Assembly: GCA_001970955.1 (NCBI GenBank) | Contig: MPUH01000752.1 | Location: 1 to 36,593 of the forward strand | Length of the DNA stretch: 36,593 bases | Reading direction: 5' to 3' | Origin: Stentor coeruleus | Lineage: Eukaryota > Ciliophora > Heterotrichea > Heterotrichida > Stentoridae | Part shown: positions 29,120 through 36,593 of the stretch, piece by piece | How positions within the stretch are numbered: position 1 is the first letter of the stretch | Layout of the letters: the number at the start of each line of letters is the position of its first letter | The notes under the pieces: model-generated | What the model was told of the DNA's origin: nothing | Database searches by the model: none | Seen by the model: only the letters and a program-made list of their open reading frames with translations | Program-made: the position numbers and the translations under genes

Positions 29120-29650
29120 ATGTTTTTCATTCTCAACCTGAAAAAAAATCTCTTAGTTACCCCTGAGTACCTGGGCAAAAAACTCTCTGGGCAATTGTTA
29201 AATTTACTAAAAAGAGCAGTCGAAGGGTCTTTCAACTCACGCTACGGATACCTCGTAAAAGTCCTCACAGTAGATAAATACGGTGAGGGTAAGGTCCAAG
29301 ACGGTTCTGGTGATGTGCTTTTCCCTCTTTCTTACAAAGCTTTAGTCTTCATGCCTTACAAAAACGAAGTTCTCGATGCCCTTGTTACAAATGTTCTAAC
29401 TGAAGGTTTTATGGCTGCTGTTGGGCCAATGAACCTCTTTGTCAGCTCTCAGAAAATCCCATCTGATTACAGAATCGACCTTGAAGCCCGGCCACATCCT
29501 CGCTGGATAAGTGTTTCTGATAGTACTTGTCATATACAATTAGGCACAGATGTCAGGGTCAAAATTATAGGTATTAGAGTCAGTGGCAATGAAATGTTAG
29601 GAGTCTGTGAAATGGCTGAAGGCTACTTAGGACCTGTTAAAATTAGATAA
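29120..29650 (+). CDS. RPB7: RNA polymerase II subunit RPB7
   Basis: The 176-aa protein aligns end to end with RPB7 (human 172 aa). The N-terminal tip domain covers about 1-82 (TPEYLGKKLSGQLLNLLKRA, then SRYGYLVKVLTV, and YKALVFMPYKNEVLDALVT). The C-terminal OB/S1 domain follows, with GPMNLFVSSQKIPSDY at about 102-117. RPB7 pairs with RPB4 to form the stalk of Pol II and contacts nascent RNA. Similarity to RPC25 and RPA43 is lower in the IPSD segment. Its start lies 47 bp after NAPRT and its stop 15 bp before the next gene. Confidence 0.93.
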   Translation: MFFILNLKKNLLVTPEYLGKKLSGQLLNLLKRAVEGSFNSRYGYLVKVLTVDKYGEGKVQDGSGDVLFPLSYKALVFMPYKNEVLDALVTNVLTEGFMAAVGPMNLFVSSQKIPSDYRIDLEARPHPRWISVSDSTCHIQLGTDVRVKIIGIRVSGNEMLGVCEMAEGYLGPVKIR

Positions 29651-29665
29651 TAGATATTATTTGAT

Positions 29666-29968
29666 ATGGAAAAAGAAATTAGAAACCCTCTACTTGGAAA
29701 AGATAGCCTAACTAGGAATATTGAAATGAGTGAGTATACAAAATCTGAGGTCAATCAAGGTCAGAAAGTCATTAAATGCTATAATTGTCAACAGGAGTTG
29801 AGTTATACACCTGATGCGTATTGTGTACAATGCAATAAATGCTCTGGAATTACAGCAGTTAGAGAGTTGTCATGCCTACTGTGCTACTTTTGTGGGACGA
29901 ATATTTTTTACCCGCTTGGTAGCAATGCGGTTAAATGTCGATGTGGTAAAGTCCATAAATGTCCTTAG
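29666..29968 (+). CDS. LSD1-type zinc-finger protein
   Basis: The 100-aa protein has two Cys-rich units in the C-terminal two thirds. One is CYNCQQELSYTPDAYCVQCN (about 38-57), which has the C-x2-C...L-x-Y-x3-A-x-x-V-x-C form of LSD1 zinc fingers. The other is CYFCGTNIFYPLGSNAVKCR (72-91), followed by CGKVHKC. LSD1 fingers mediate protein contacts, and small proteins with this motif occur widely in plants and protists. The exact role is unknown. Its ATG is only 15 bp after the RPB7 stop, so the two transcripts must nearly touch or be joined. Confidence 0.8.
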   Translation: MEKEIRNPLLGKDSLTRNIEMSEYTKSEVNQGQKVIKCYNCQQELSYTPDAYCVQCNKCSGITAVRELSCLLCYFCGTNIFYPLGSNAVKCRCGKVHKCP

Positions 29969-30193
29969 GTGTTTAGAGAGTAACATATTAGTTAGATATA
30001 AAAATTTATTATAAGTTAGGAATTCAAACTTTGACATGCCTATATGGATTATGATGCTAAAAGTGGGATTTTATATATTAATAACGTTTATATAGTATCT
30101 TATATGCAAAAATGATAATCATATAGTATTACCTTTTACATATATACTAATGCCTCTTTAATCTGCATATATCTCATTAAATATCTCTATAAC
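29969..30193. other. Short convergent spacer
   Basis: About 225 bp of AT-rich DNA between the zinc-finger gene and the convergent PEP mutase gene. No feature was seen. Confidence 0.4.
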
Positions 30194-31129
30194 TTAGAAT
30201 TTAAGGTACTTATCTTCTGCAGTTTTAAGCTCAGGTTGGTTCTGAAGTCTGAAAATTTCCTGTACCGACACACATCTATCATTAACTGGTACTAAACTCT
30301 CATTATCATGTATAAGTTTAGTAGTCTCTTGCATTGCCTTAACTGAAGATCTAATATTATGATTAGCCCAAATGACCATTGAAACACCCCATTTCCTAAA
30401 CTCATCTGTAGGAGTTTTATAGTATTTAGTAGGGACAATGACTACAGGTAATTTGTTATTCCAAGCTTTCATAAACGCTTCAATCTCAGATGAGTCACTT
30501 TTTTTACTATGCATCAATATAGCATCAGCCCCAGCATCTTTATAAGCTTCAGCTCTTTTCAAAGCTTCTTCCAAACCCCATCCAGCAATAAAAGCTTCAA
30601 CTCTAGCTACAACACAGAAATCTGGGTCTTTGGCCGTATCTTTACAAGCTGTGATTTTCTTAGCGAACTCAGGGATATCGGCAAGAGTCTGTTTAGCTCC
30701 TTCAAGTAAAGAGTTAGTTTTAGGGAAAAGCTTGTCTTCTAAACACACTCCTGCAATTCCTCTTTGCTCAAGCTTTGCTACAAGTCTTCTAGCGTTGTTG
30801 AAGTTGCCATAGCCAGTGTCTCCATCTAAAAGAATAGGAATTTTAGTTCTGTCTGACATGAATTCTAATACTTCGAGAACCTGGGTCCAAGAAGCTTCGT
30901 TAGAGTCTCGAACACCTAGTTGAGCTGATATAGATAAGCCACTACCCCAAATACCTTTGAAACCTGCTTCTTCAACTATTACCGCACTTAAGCCGTTGTG
31001 GGCTTCCATGATGAATTCTAAGCTTTTGTTAGTGAGCATTTCTTTAAGCTGAGTGGTTTTTTTCTTGCTAGCAAAGTTTCGGATGACTCTTTGGAACATT
31101 TTTAACCACTCTTTATAAGAAAATGGCAA
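30194..31129 (-). CDS. pepM: Phosphoenolpyruvate mutase
   Basis: This PEP mutase/isocitrate lyase superfamily member rearranges phosphoenolpyruvate to phosphonopyruvate, forming the C-P bond. Diagnostic for mutase is [10 protein letters not shown] (131-140), the gating-loop motif EDKxxxxxNS. WGSGLS (61-66), [10 protein letters not shown] (100-109, metal site) and [11 protein letters not shown] (165-175) are also present. The frame has 311 codons, but Met11 is the likelier start: [14 protein letters not shown] is a good mitochondrial presequence and the ten residues before it add nothing. Ciliates carry 2-aminoethylphosphonate (ciliatine) in membrane lipids, and this is its first committed enzyme. 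The decarboxylase and transaminase that should follow are not in this window. Confidence 0.95.
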   Translation of the reverse strand: MPFSYKEWLKMFQRVIRNFASKKKTTQLKEMLTNKSLEFIMEAHNGLSAVIVEEAGFKGIWGSGLSISAQLGVRDSNEASWTQVLEVLEFMSDRTKIPILLDGDTGYGNFNNARRLVAKLEQRGIAGVCLEDKLFPKTNSLLEGAKQTLADIPEFAKKITACKDTAKDPDFCVVARVEAFIAGWGLEEALKRAEAYKDAGADAILMHSKKSDSSEIEAFMKAWNNKLPVVIVPTKYYKTPTDEFRKWGVSMVIWANHNIRSSVKAMQETTKLIHDNESLVPVNDRCVSVQEIFRLQNQPELKTAEDKYLKF

Positions 31130-31540
31130 ATTTGTAAGTAATGAAGAAGGGTTATGGCTACGGGAAAAAGGTTGGGGTTGTTTTTTGATTGGAAAAGATT
31201 AAAGAAATTGAAATATTGTAATAGGAGATGGGCTTAATAAATAGGATTAAGATGGAAAGTACGCAAGTAGAGGATTTTATTTTTTAATAAGAAAATGAGA
31301 GAATTTGATTTTTTTTTGCCTATTATATGTAAAGGTCTATATGGAATTTTATGTCTATATAATTTTCTATGCATTTCTGGGCATAAAAATCGAATTTTTT
31401 TAAAAATTTATTATAAAGTTCATGAAATAACTGTTTAGCATAAGTGATAAACTTATCATCATAATCATCATTGTAAAATTTCATAGAAAAATTAAATATC
31501 TGGTTTTAAAAATAAATAAACTATTAATTTAAACATATTT
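31130..31540. other. Spacer upstream of PEP mutase
   Basis: AT-rich promoter-type spacer between the PEP mutase start and the broken gene at 31541. No element was recognised. Confidence 0.5.
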
Positions 31541-31953
31541 ATGGAGCTTGACTGATATTTCACAGTAGCTCTGAAATATCAAATCAAATACCAAGATTGT
31601 CTAATTAAAGAATTCAAAAAGTCTTAAGGCAGAACAAGAAAAAATTTCCCCATCAAAAAATTTCTTATGCATCAATTAGAGAAACAGTTAGAGATTTTCC
31701 ATATATACTGGCTATGGGGAATTTATATTGTAAGTTTAATTCAATAACTTAATTTTAAGCAAAATTAGAGCCTGGTGCCAGAATTTTTATTAATGAACTT
31801 GAAGCTACGAAAGGAAGCTCAAGATTTTTAAGGCAAATCTTGCCACTAAAATTGTTAAATTATTTCGAAAGCATAAGAGAAATACCTAAAGAGTATGAAA
31901 TCTGTTATGATATAGTAATGAAACTATATGCTCTTGGGTTTCTTTTAAAATAA
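31541..31953 (+). pseudogene. Broken gene with a 61-codon intact 3' part
   Basis: ATG 31541 opens MELD, then TGA at 31553-31555. The frame resumes as YFTVALKYQIKYQDCLIKEF, with TAA at 31625-31627 and 31745-31747. An apparent one-base loss near 31765 leads into 61 open codons (NELEATKGSSRFLRQILPLK, EIPKEYEICYDIVMKLYALG) ending in TAATAA at 31951-31956. The final part is clearly coding-like. No 15-16 nt intron removes the stops. It may be a pseudogene or a recoded gene; the family is unknown. Confidence 0.5.
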
Positions 31954-32156
31954 TAATCTGATATCTCTTCAAAAGCCAGCTTTAAAAAAATTCCAAGATT
32001 TTAGTCGCAAAATTTTATCTAAAAGATCTCAAGCCAACTTATACAGCCTAATGATAAATATTCTAGGGACAATCTTATATTATTTTGACTACTAGCAACC
32101 GTAATCATTATTCCCAAGCCTATAATCTAAAATATATATTTTGAAAATAAAACTAG

Positions 32157-32711
32157 TTAATTAGCTACTGGGTCAACTTTTTCCCCACAATCATCAATAA
32201 CAATTTTAGCTTGAGGTGTGCCCATATTAGTCCCAAAGCTCTCTATTTTCTTAACCACATCTATTCCTTCAATAACCTTGCCGAATACTGTATGCTTACC
32301 ATCGAGCCAGGGGCATTTTACAGTTGTTATGAAGAACTGAGAACCATTTGTGTTCGGTCCAGCGTTTGCCATGCTTAAAAGCCAAGGAGCATCGTGCTTA
32401 AGCTTGAAGTTCTCATCTTGGAATTTACTACCGTATATGCTCCACCCTCCAGTACCATTGCCATGGGTAAAGTCTCCTCCTTGACACATGAATTGAGGAA
32501 TCACTCTGTGGAATGCTGAACCTTTGAACCAAAGGGCCTGTCCTGTTGGAGCCTTGCCACTAGTTCCTATACAGAGCTGGCGGAAGTTCTCAGATGTTTT
32601 AGGGACGACATCAGCTCTGAGCTCAAAGACAATTTCGCCGATTCTGGTACCATTTGCTGAGACCTTAAAGAATACTTTTGGGTTTTTGGTTGTAAAGAAC
32701 CTCCTGAGCAT
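32157..32711 (-). CDS. Cyclophilin, probably mitochondrial
   Basis: This 184-aa single-domain peptidyl-prolyl cis-trans isomerase has a short basic leader ([10 protein letters not shown]) that fits mitochondrial import, then the full cyclophilin A-type fold. FHRVIPQF contains the catalytic Arg69, followed by [34 protein letters not shown], and [12 protein letters not shown] with Trp135, the cyclosporin-contact position. All catalytic residues are intact. It assists protein folding by isomerising X-Pro bonds, by analogy in the mitochondrial matrix. It ends in TAA. Confidence 0.95.
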   Translation of the reverse strand: MLRRFFTTKNPKVFFKVSANGTRIGEIVFELRADVVPKTSENFRQLCIGTSGKAPTGQALWFKGSAFHRVIPQFMCQGGDFTHGNGTGGWSIYGSKFQDENFKLKHDAPWLLSMANAGPNTNGSQFFITTVKCPWLDGKHTVFGKVIEGIDVVKKIESFGTNMGTPQAKIVIDDCGEKVDPVAN

Positions 32712-32956
32712 TTTATTATACAGATATGGATATATTAAGGTATAAGAAATAAGGGTTAAGTGTGCGCTCTAAGGAAAAGTACTTGGATTTTATGACGATA
32801 TTTTTGGATTAGAATTATATTTAATTTGTGAAATGGCTATAAAAATTTGTAAGAAATTGATAGGGAAATAATATTAAGTAAAGGATGGAAAGATTTCTGA
32901 TGGTTTTATGAATATATATTATTGTAAGAATTTACTAGTAAATATTTCTCATATAA

Positions 32957-33359
32957 ATGAAAAACACTAGCTTATTGATCTTTGTAACAAAGAACTCAAA
33001 TACTTACCTAGAATATCCTGAAGAAAAAGAAGAAGGAGGGACTCCTGGTATTGTGGCATCAATTAGTCTTGGTTTGGTTTCAGTTAAAAAATCCTATAGG
33101 TGATAGGTATATTATGAATTTTGAACTTGAAGATTATAAGAGAATAAGTAAAGTTTTGCATGAAATTCTGGGCTGTTTATGCTTGGAAATCAGAGAGCTA
33201 AAAGACTTCTGCATTTTCATTTTTTGTCAAATCACACAAATACTTAGACAAAGGCCCGAAAAAGAGTTTTATATGCAAGAAAGCATTGAAAAACTCAGGT
33301 GGTTTTTTATGCCTTCTGAAGCTAAAATTTACAAAAAAAAATATTCAATAAAAAAGTAA
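32957..33359 (+). pseudogene. Gene split by one extra A
   Basis: ATG 32957 opens MKNTSLLIFVTKNSNTYLEY, followed by PEEKEEGGTPGIVASISLGL, and would stop at TGA soon after 33098. The next frame is open from before 33051 to TAA at 33357-33359 and continues the same kind of protein (GDRYIMNFELEDYKRISKVL, EILGCLCLEIRELKDFCIFI). Dropping one base from the A6 run at 33086-33091 gives a continuous protein of about 133 aa. No 16-nt GT...AG intron fits. It may be a recent frameshift, a homopolymer error or a +1 recoding site. There are no internal nonsense codons, unlike its neighbours. Confidence 0.55.
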
Positions 33360-33386
33360 ATCTAATAATAATCCAATTACAAGCTG

Positions 33387-34353
33387 CTAAGGCCTATCTT
33401 CTATATAAGGATATTTATATGGTAAAATCGTCTCTGGCATTTTAGATTGCGGGACAAAAGATGATTTCTGATAATACACATCTCCATGAAGTCCATATAT
33501 GTTATTCGGGTTAAATGGGTGAATCAATTTTGTATAAGCCAAGTCTTTTTCCTGATCTTTTGACTCATCTCCAACTTGTATTCCAATACTAACTTCTGCT
33601 TTTATATCTTTTCCACATCATTTGTCTAATTTATTTCCTGTTTGTTCAGTAATACTTTGCTCCAATACACTTTCTTGCATCCTATAAGCTATTTTTTTGC
33701 TATCTTTACAGCTTGGACCTGTACTTGGATGTTTTTTATTTTTTACATCAATTTGAGGATGGACAAGTTTTTTATTAGAATCTTTTTCTATTTGACTATG
33801 CTTTTTTGGGCTCTTATGAGTTTTTTTAGGCTTTTTTCCATGTTTTGATTTATGTTTTGAGTGTTTTTTAAAGTGTATATTATCCTGAGAGGTTTCATGG
33901 CTATTTTTTTGCAGTTGAATATTGTGAGTTTTTTGCATATCCTCACTATAATCACTTTCAGACTCATCAACTTTTTCATTTATAACTGTGTCTTGTATAT
34001 CTAATCCTGAATTATTAAAAATCTCATTATCATCTTTGATATGAGGAACCAAAGTACTCCTTCTCTTAAATGCCCTCAACCCTTCGTTTGGCTCTTTATC
34101 AATTTTTTCTGAAGATTTCCTTATATTCAAAGATGGCATTGACAATTTATCAGCATACATTTTCTCAAATTCCTCTCTTCAGTTATTTCTTTTATCATTT
34201 TATTCAACCCTGTATTTTTAACTGATTCCTTATCTATCTCTATGGTATTTCAGCATTTTTTTGCCTTTTTGTGAATATAGCAGGATTTGTTTCCACTGAC
34301 TCACTTTTTGAAGCAACATCAATTTTAATTATGTTTCTTAAGCTCTGATTCAT
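33387..34353 (-). pseudogene. Lysine-rich gene interrupted by an in-frame TGA
   Basis: The main frame (34160-33618, 180 aa) is hydrophilic and Lys/His/Ser-rich, with KKHSKHKSKHGKKPKKTHK in its middle. It meets TGA at 33618-33620, but the same frame continues open for 76 codons (CGKDIKAEVSIGIQVGDESK, AYTKLIHPFNPNNIYGLHGD) to TAG at 33387-33389. Upstream, ATG 34353 begins a frame (MNQSLRNIIKIDVASKSESV) that reaches the main frame in phase, crossing stops at 34160-34250. In that patch another frame reads sensibly (IDKESVKNTGLNKMIKEITE), suggesting paired compensating indels. The TGA lies between LDK and CGKD, where Trp, Arg, Cys or Sec could stand. Its 5' end overlaps the 431-aa gene by 29 bp. 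Confidence 0.5.
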
Positions 34354-35620
34354 AAATACTAAGCTTTTTTTCTAGACTCTCAATCTCTCTGTTTCGATCT
34401 AAAAATCCTTTTTGCAAAGATAAAATTTCTCCTTTCTTGGATTCTATATCAAGTCTATCAGAAAAAAATTCTTTAGATTTTAACTCATAGTCTCTTTTTG
34501 CATTCATCAAATCACCTCTTAAATTGTTTTTTTCAATTTCCAGCTTATCAATTTGCTGGTTTAAGGATTTTATATCATCTTTAGCTTTGTCAAATTGCAT
34601 CATTGTGCTTTGTCGAACCAGATGGAATTTCTCCATTTGTTTTATCATATCTTCATATTGTTTAGGCTCTATATAAATAGCTGAAGTTTGCACAGCAACA
34701 TTGATTTTGTGATATTTCCCTTTTAAAGCACGACTGACAGTTTTAATTGTTGAAGTTATTAGGACTTCATAACTAGATTTTATACCTTCGATTACGTTTT
34801 CTGCACTCATACTTGAGAATTCTATTTGAGATAAGTCTGGCATACGTCTATTGCGGCTCATTTCTAAGTAGAGTTCTCTGAGGGCATCGGATGTACCTGC
34901 AGATTTTATGTTTTTTATTATGGACATTCTATCTTTGAAGTCCTTTAAGTCTTCTTTGCTTTCTGGGAACATTTTTTCGACCTCATTACGAATTATTTCT
35001 TCATCATATTTTTGAAGTCGTATTGATTCTTGGTATTTACAACTAAGAGAGGAATATTCAGATTTTAGGTCTTTTAAGCGAGTTTCTAAAATTGAAAAGT
35101 GCTTCTTACTTGATTCTTCCTGATGCTTAATATACTCCTGCATTTCATAAAATAATTTGAAAATGCTTTCAAGATAAGAATTAATCCATGATGCAATCTC
35201 AGGGTAATTTACTTTCATGATTTTGAATATGTCTTGATAGCATGAATAGCCTATATCGATCTGGTAGGCGAAATACTCATAGTTTTTGGACTGGGCTTGC
35301 TTGTTGGAGAATCTAAGATTAAACGAATCAATTCTTTCCGATAATTCCCAGACTGCTGTAGAAAAAACAGAGTCTCCTTTGTTTATATCACCAGGCTCGC
35401 TTCTTTTTGAATATTCGTACATTGAAGATGATAGATGAGAGGCTTTAACTCTAGGGCTACATTTGGTTGATCGAGTAGCTGCTGTTCTTGCAGTGTATTT
35501 TCCATCTTCATGGTTAAAAAACTTACAAGCTGGAGATATTTCGCTTTCATGAAAGGCACTTCCAGGCTTATCTCCCAAATACTGCTCTTTAGGCAACTCT
35601 TTTAGAAATGTTCTTTTCAT
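34325..35620 (-). CDS. Coiled-coil protein, unknown function
   Basis: This 431-aa soluble protein has a Ser/Arg-rich N terminus (1-80), a helical domain (about 90-160, IDIGYSCYQDIFKIMKVNYP) and two long coiled-coil stretches (about 160-230 and 325-431). No motor, kinase or membrane motif is visible. It could be a basal-body or cortical scaffold protein, but this is a guess from architecture only. The stop is TAA 34325-34327. A +1 shift at that stop would enter the coding-like frame of the neighbouring locus at 33387-34353, so the two may once have been one gene. Confidence 0.7.
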   Translation of the reverse strand: MKRTFLKELPKEQYLGDKPGSAFHESEISPACKFFNHEDGKYTARTAATRSTKCSPRVKASHLSSSMYEYSKRSEPGDINKGDSVFSTAVWELSERIDSFNLRFSNKQAQSKNYEYFAYQIDIGYSCYQDIFKIMKVNYPEIASWINSYLESIFKLFYEMQEYIKHQEESSKKHFSILETRLKDLKSEYSSLSCKYQESIRLQKYDEEIIRNEVEKMFPESKEDLKDFKDRMSIIKNIKSAGTSDALRELYLEMSRNRRMPDLSQIEFSSMSAENVIEGIKSSYEVLITSTIKTVSRALKGKYHKINVAVQTSAIYIEPKQYEDMIKQMEKFHLVRQSTMMQFDKAKDDIKSLNQQIDKLEIEKNNLRGDLMNAKRDYELKSKEFFSDRLDIESKKGEILSLQKGFLDRNREIESLEKKLSIYESELKKHN

Positions 35621-36132
35621 TAATATTTTACATGATAGATTGTTTTAACTTTAAGCATAATACTGGCTTTTATCCAATAAGATTTTCAAGAGTTTGACCA
35701 AGGGAGCTGTATATTTTATTATATTTCGAATAAGATCATTTATGAAAGATAAGTTACAAATAAGATCAAATCATGAAAATTAGCATTTTTTTGAATTGAT
35801 TTATAATTTTATTATTCTTTAAATAGGCTTCGTTAGTTATTATTGTTTGTGCTTGGCATATAAGACTTTTATTATATATCAGAAGATATAGATAGGGTAT
35901 TCAATAGATATAAATATGCTTTGCATGTGCATAATAAATGAAAATTTCATATTGACTATGATAATTGGCAATGGCTGATGATTTTATTTTCATGAGCTAC
36001 TTAACAAGAATTTTTTTTAGCTTAATAAGCACTTATGCTAAACATTATTGAATTGATTATGCTTTGGTAATTAGCTATTTCGGAATTTGGCCTTAAGATT
36101 CGTGATCTGAGCATTTTTTAAGTTACTTTCAA
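35621..36132. other. AT-rich spacer, no gene seen
   Basis: This is the upstream region of the 431-aa gene. No coding-like frame, repeat or RNA gene was recognised. Confidence 0.5.
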
Positions 36133-36362
36133 TTATAAAGTCCTAATTACGTCAGAGTCATTGGAATCCAACTCATAGCTAGTAAGAAGCAATTTCATAG
36201 ACTCTTCTTCCAAACAATAAGGTATTTTTTCCCTCACATTTTCTCATTTTTCATTAAGCCCCAGTGAAAAAGCTCTAAGAAACCTTGATTATATATCTTT
36301 CCTAGAGCATAATCATGATAAATCTCAGCCCCACGCCAATATCAATTTATTTGAAACCTCAT
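36133..36362 (-). pseudogene. Short broken gene, about 76 codons
   Basis: ATG 36362 opens MRFQIN, then TGA at 36342-36344. The frame continues with YWRGAEIYHDYALGKIYNQG and FLELFHWGLMKNE. An apparent one-base loss near 36240 leads to NVREKIPYCLEEESMKLLLT and SYELDSNDSDVIRTL, ending in TAA at 36133-36135. The composition is strongly protein-like. The combination of one nonsense codon and one shift matches other broken loci in this window. The family is unknown. Confidence 0.45.
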
Positions 36363-36593
36363 TAATAAATATTTTTGCCTAAATCAGCACACTATAAATA
36401 TTAATTAAGTTAATAAGCAAAACCAATTAACTAGGATTATGATATTTACCTTATAATTAATAATTTGAGCCTTTTTTAAGTTATAGCATCTTAAATTCCT
36501 CATATATGCACATTCCTAAGCTAAAAATGCTTAAAAACAAATTTATAATTATAAAACAAACAATAAACTCATATCTAGCATATATTTTTCTAT
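36363..36593. other. Terminal AT-rich sequence
   Basis: The last 231 bases contain no recognisable gene and no telomere-type repeat, so the window end is arbitrary. Confidence 0.5.

Noticed and set aside
1..36593. Blepharisma-type code (TGA as Trp) or a global TAA/TAG-as-Gln code
   Set aside because: About 18 intact genes with many Trp and Gln codons use none of these triplets internally, and most end in TAA or TAG. Any recoding would be confined to the broken loci.
1..36593. tRNA, rRNA, CRISPR or telomere repeats
   Set aside because: No T-loop/cloverleaf, rRNA core, regularly spaced repeat array or telomere-like tandem was recognised. A covariance-model scan would be decisive for tRNA.

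Overview
This window looks like macronuclear DNA of a heterotrich ciliate, most probably Stentor or a close relative. Three genes become complete only when an intron of exactly 15 nt is removed (9958-9972, 10734-10748, 19731-19745). Intact genes use the standard code, end mostly in TAA or TAG (one in TGA), and lie in very AT-rich spacers. Ciliate-typical content includes two truncated haemoglobins and a phosphoenolpyruvate mutase, the entry enzyme to the aminoethylphosphonate of ciliate membranes. The species is an inference from these traits; no database was searched.

Layout. 1-2217: no gene, but an 80-bp inverted repeat with a 395-bp spacer. 2218-4104 (-): membrane-anchored alpha/beta hydrolase. 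4576-5448 (-): broken gene. 7297-8685 (+): tandem truncated globins. 9334-10116 (+): DHHC palmitoyltransferase, tail to tail with a basic 508-aa protein (10149-11690, -). 12204-12458 (-): stop-riddled frame beside a small gene (12502-12834, +). 13203-13877: two convergent broken frames. 14428-15153 (+): secreted Fe/Mn superoxide dismutase. 15453-15965 (-): calmodulin-like protein. 16157-18874 (-): DENND4-like Rab GEF. 19698-20585 (+): two-repeat Myb protein. 21514-22878 (+): USP-like pseudo-deubiquitinase with zinc fingers, tail to tail with a small mitochondrial-type membrane protein (22902-23309, -). 23653-25010 (-): long broken gene. 25258-25974 (-): coiled-coil protein. 27501-29968 (+): tightly packed trio NAPRT, RPB7, LSD1-type zinc finger. 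30194-31129 (-): PEP mutase. 32157-32711 (-): mitochondrial-type cyclophilin. 32957-36362: frameshifted and nonsense-interrupted genes around an intact 431-aa coiled-coil gene.

The genes do not form one pathway. They are mostly housekeeping functions: NAD salvage, transcription, lipid and phosphonate metabolism, vesicle traffic, redox defence and protein lipidation.

The most unusual feature is a series of at least nine spacer frames that read like protein but are interrupted by TAA or TAG (rarely TGA) and by single-base shifts. In the clearest case (12204-12458, -) an 84-codon frame has five internal TAA/TAG, no TGA, no frameshift and three TGG. These may be decayed genes or frames in which TAA/TAG were read as glutamine. 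Five single-N gaps are each flanked by near-identical direct copies and are probably unmerged contig ends.
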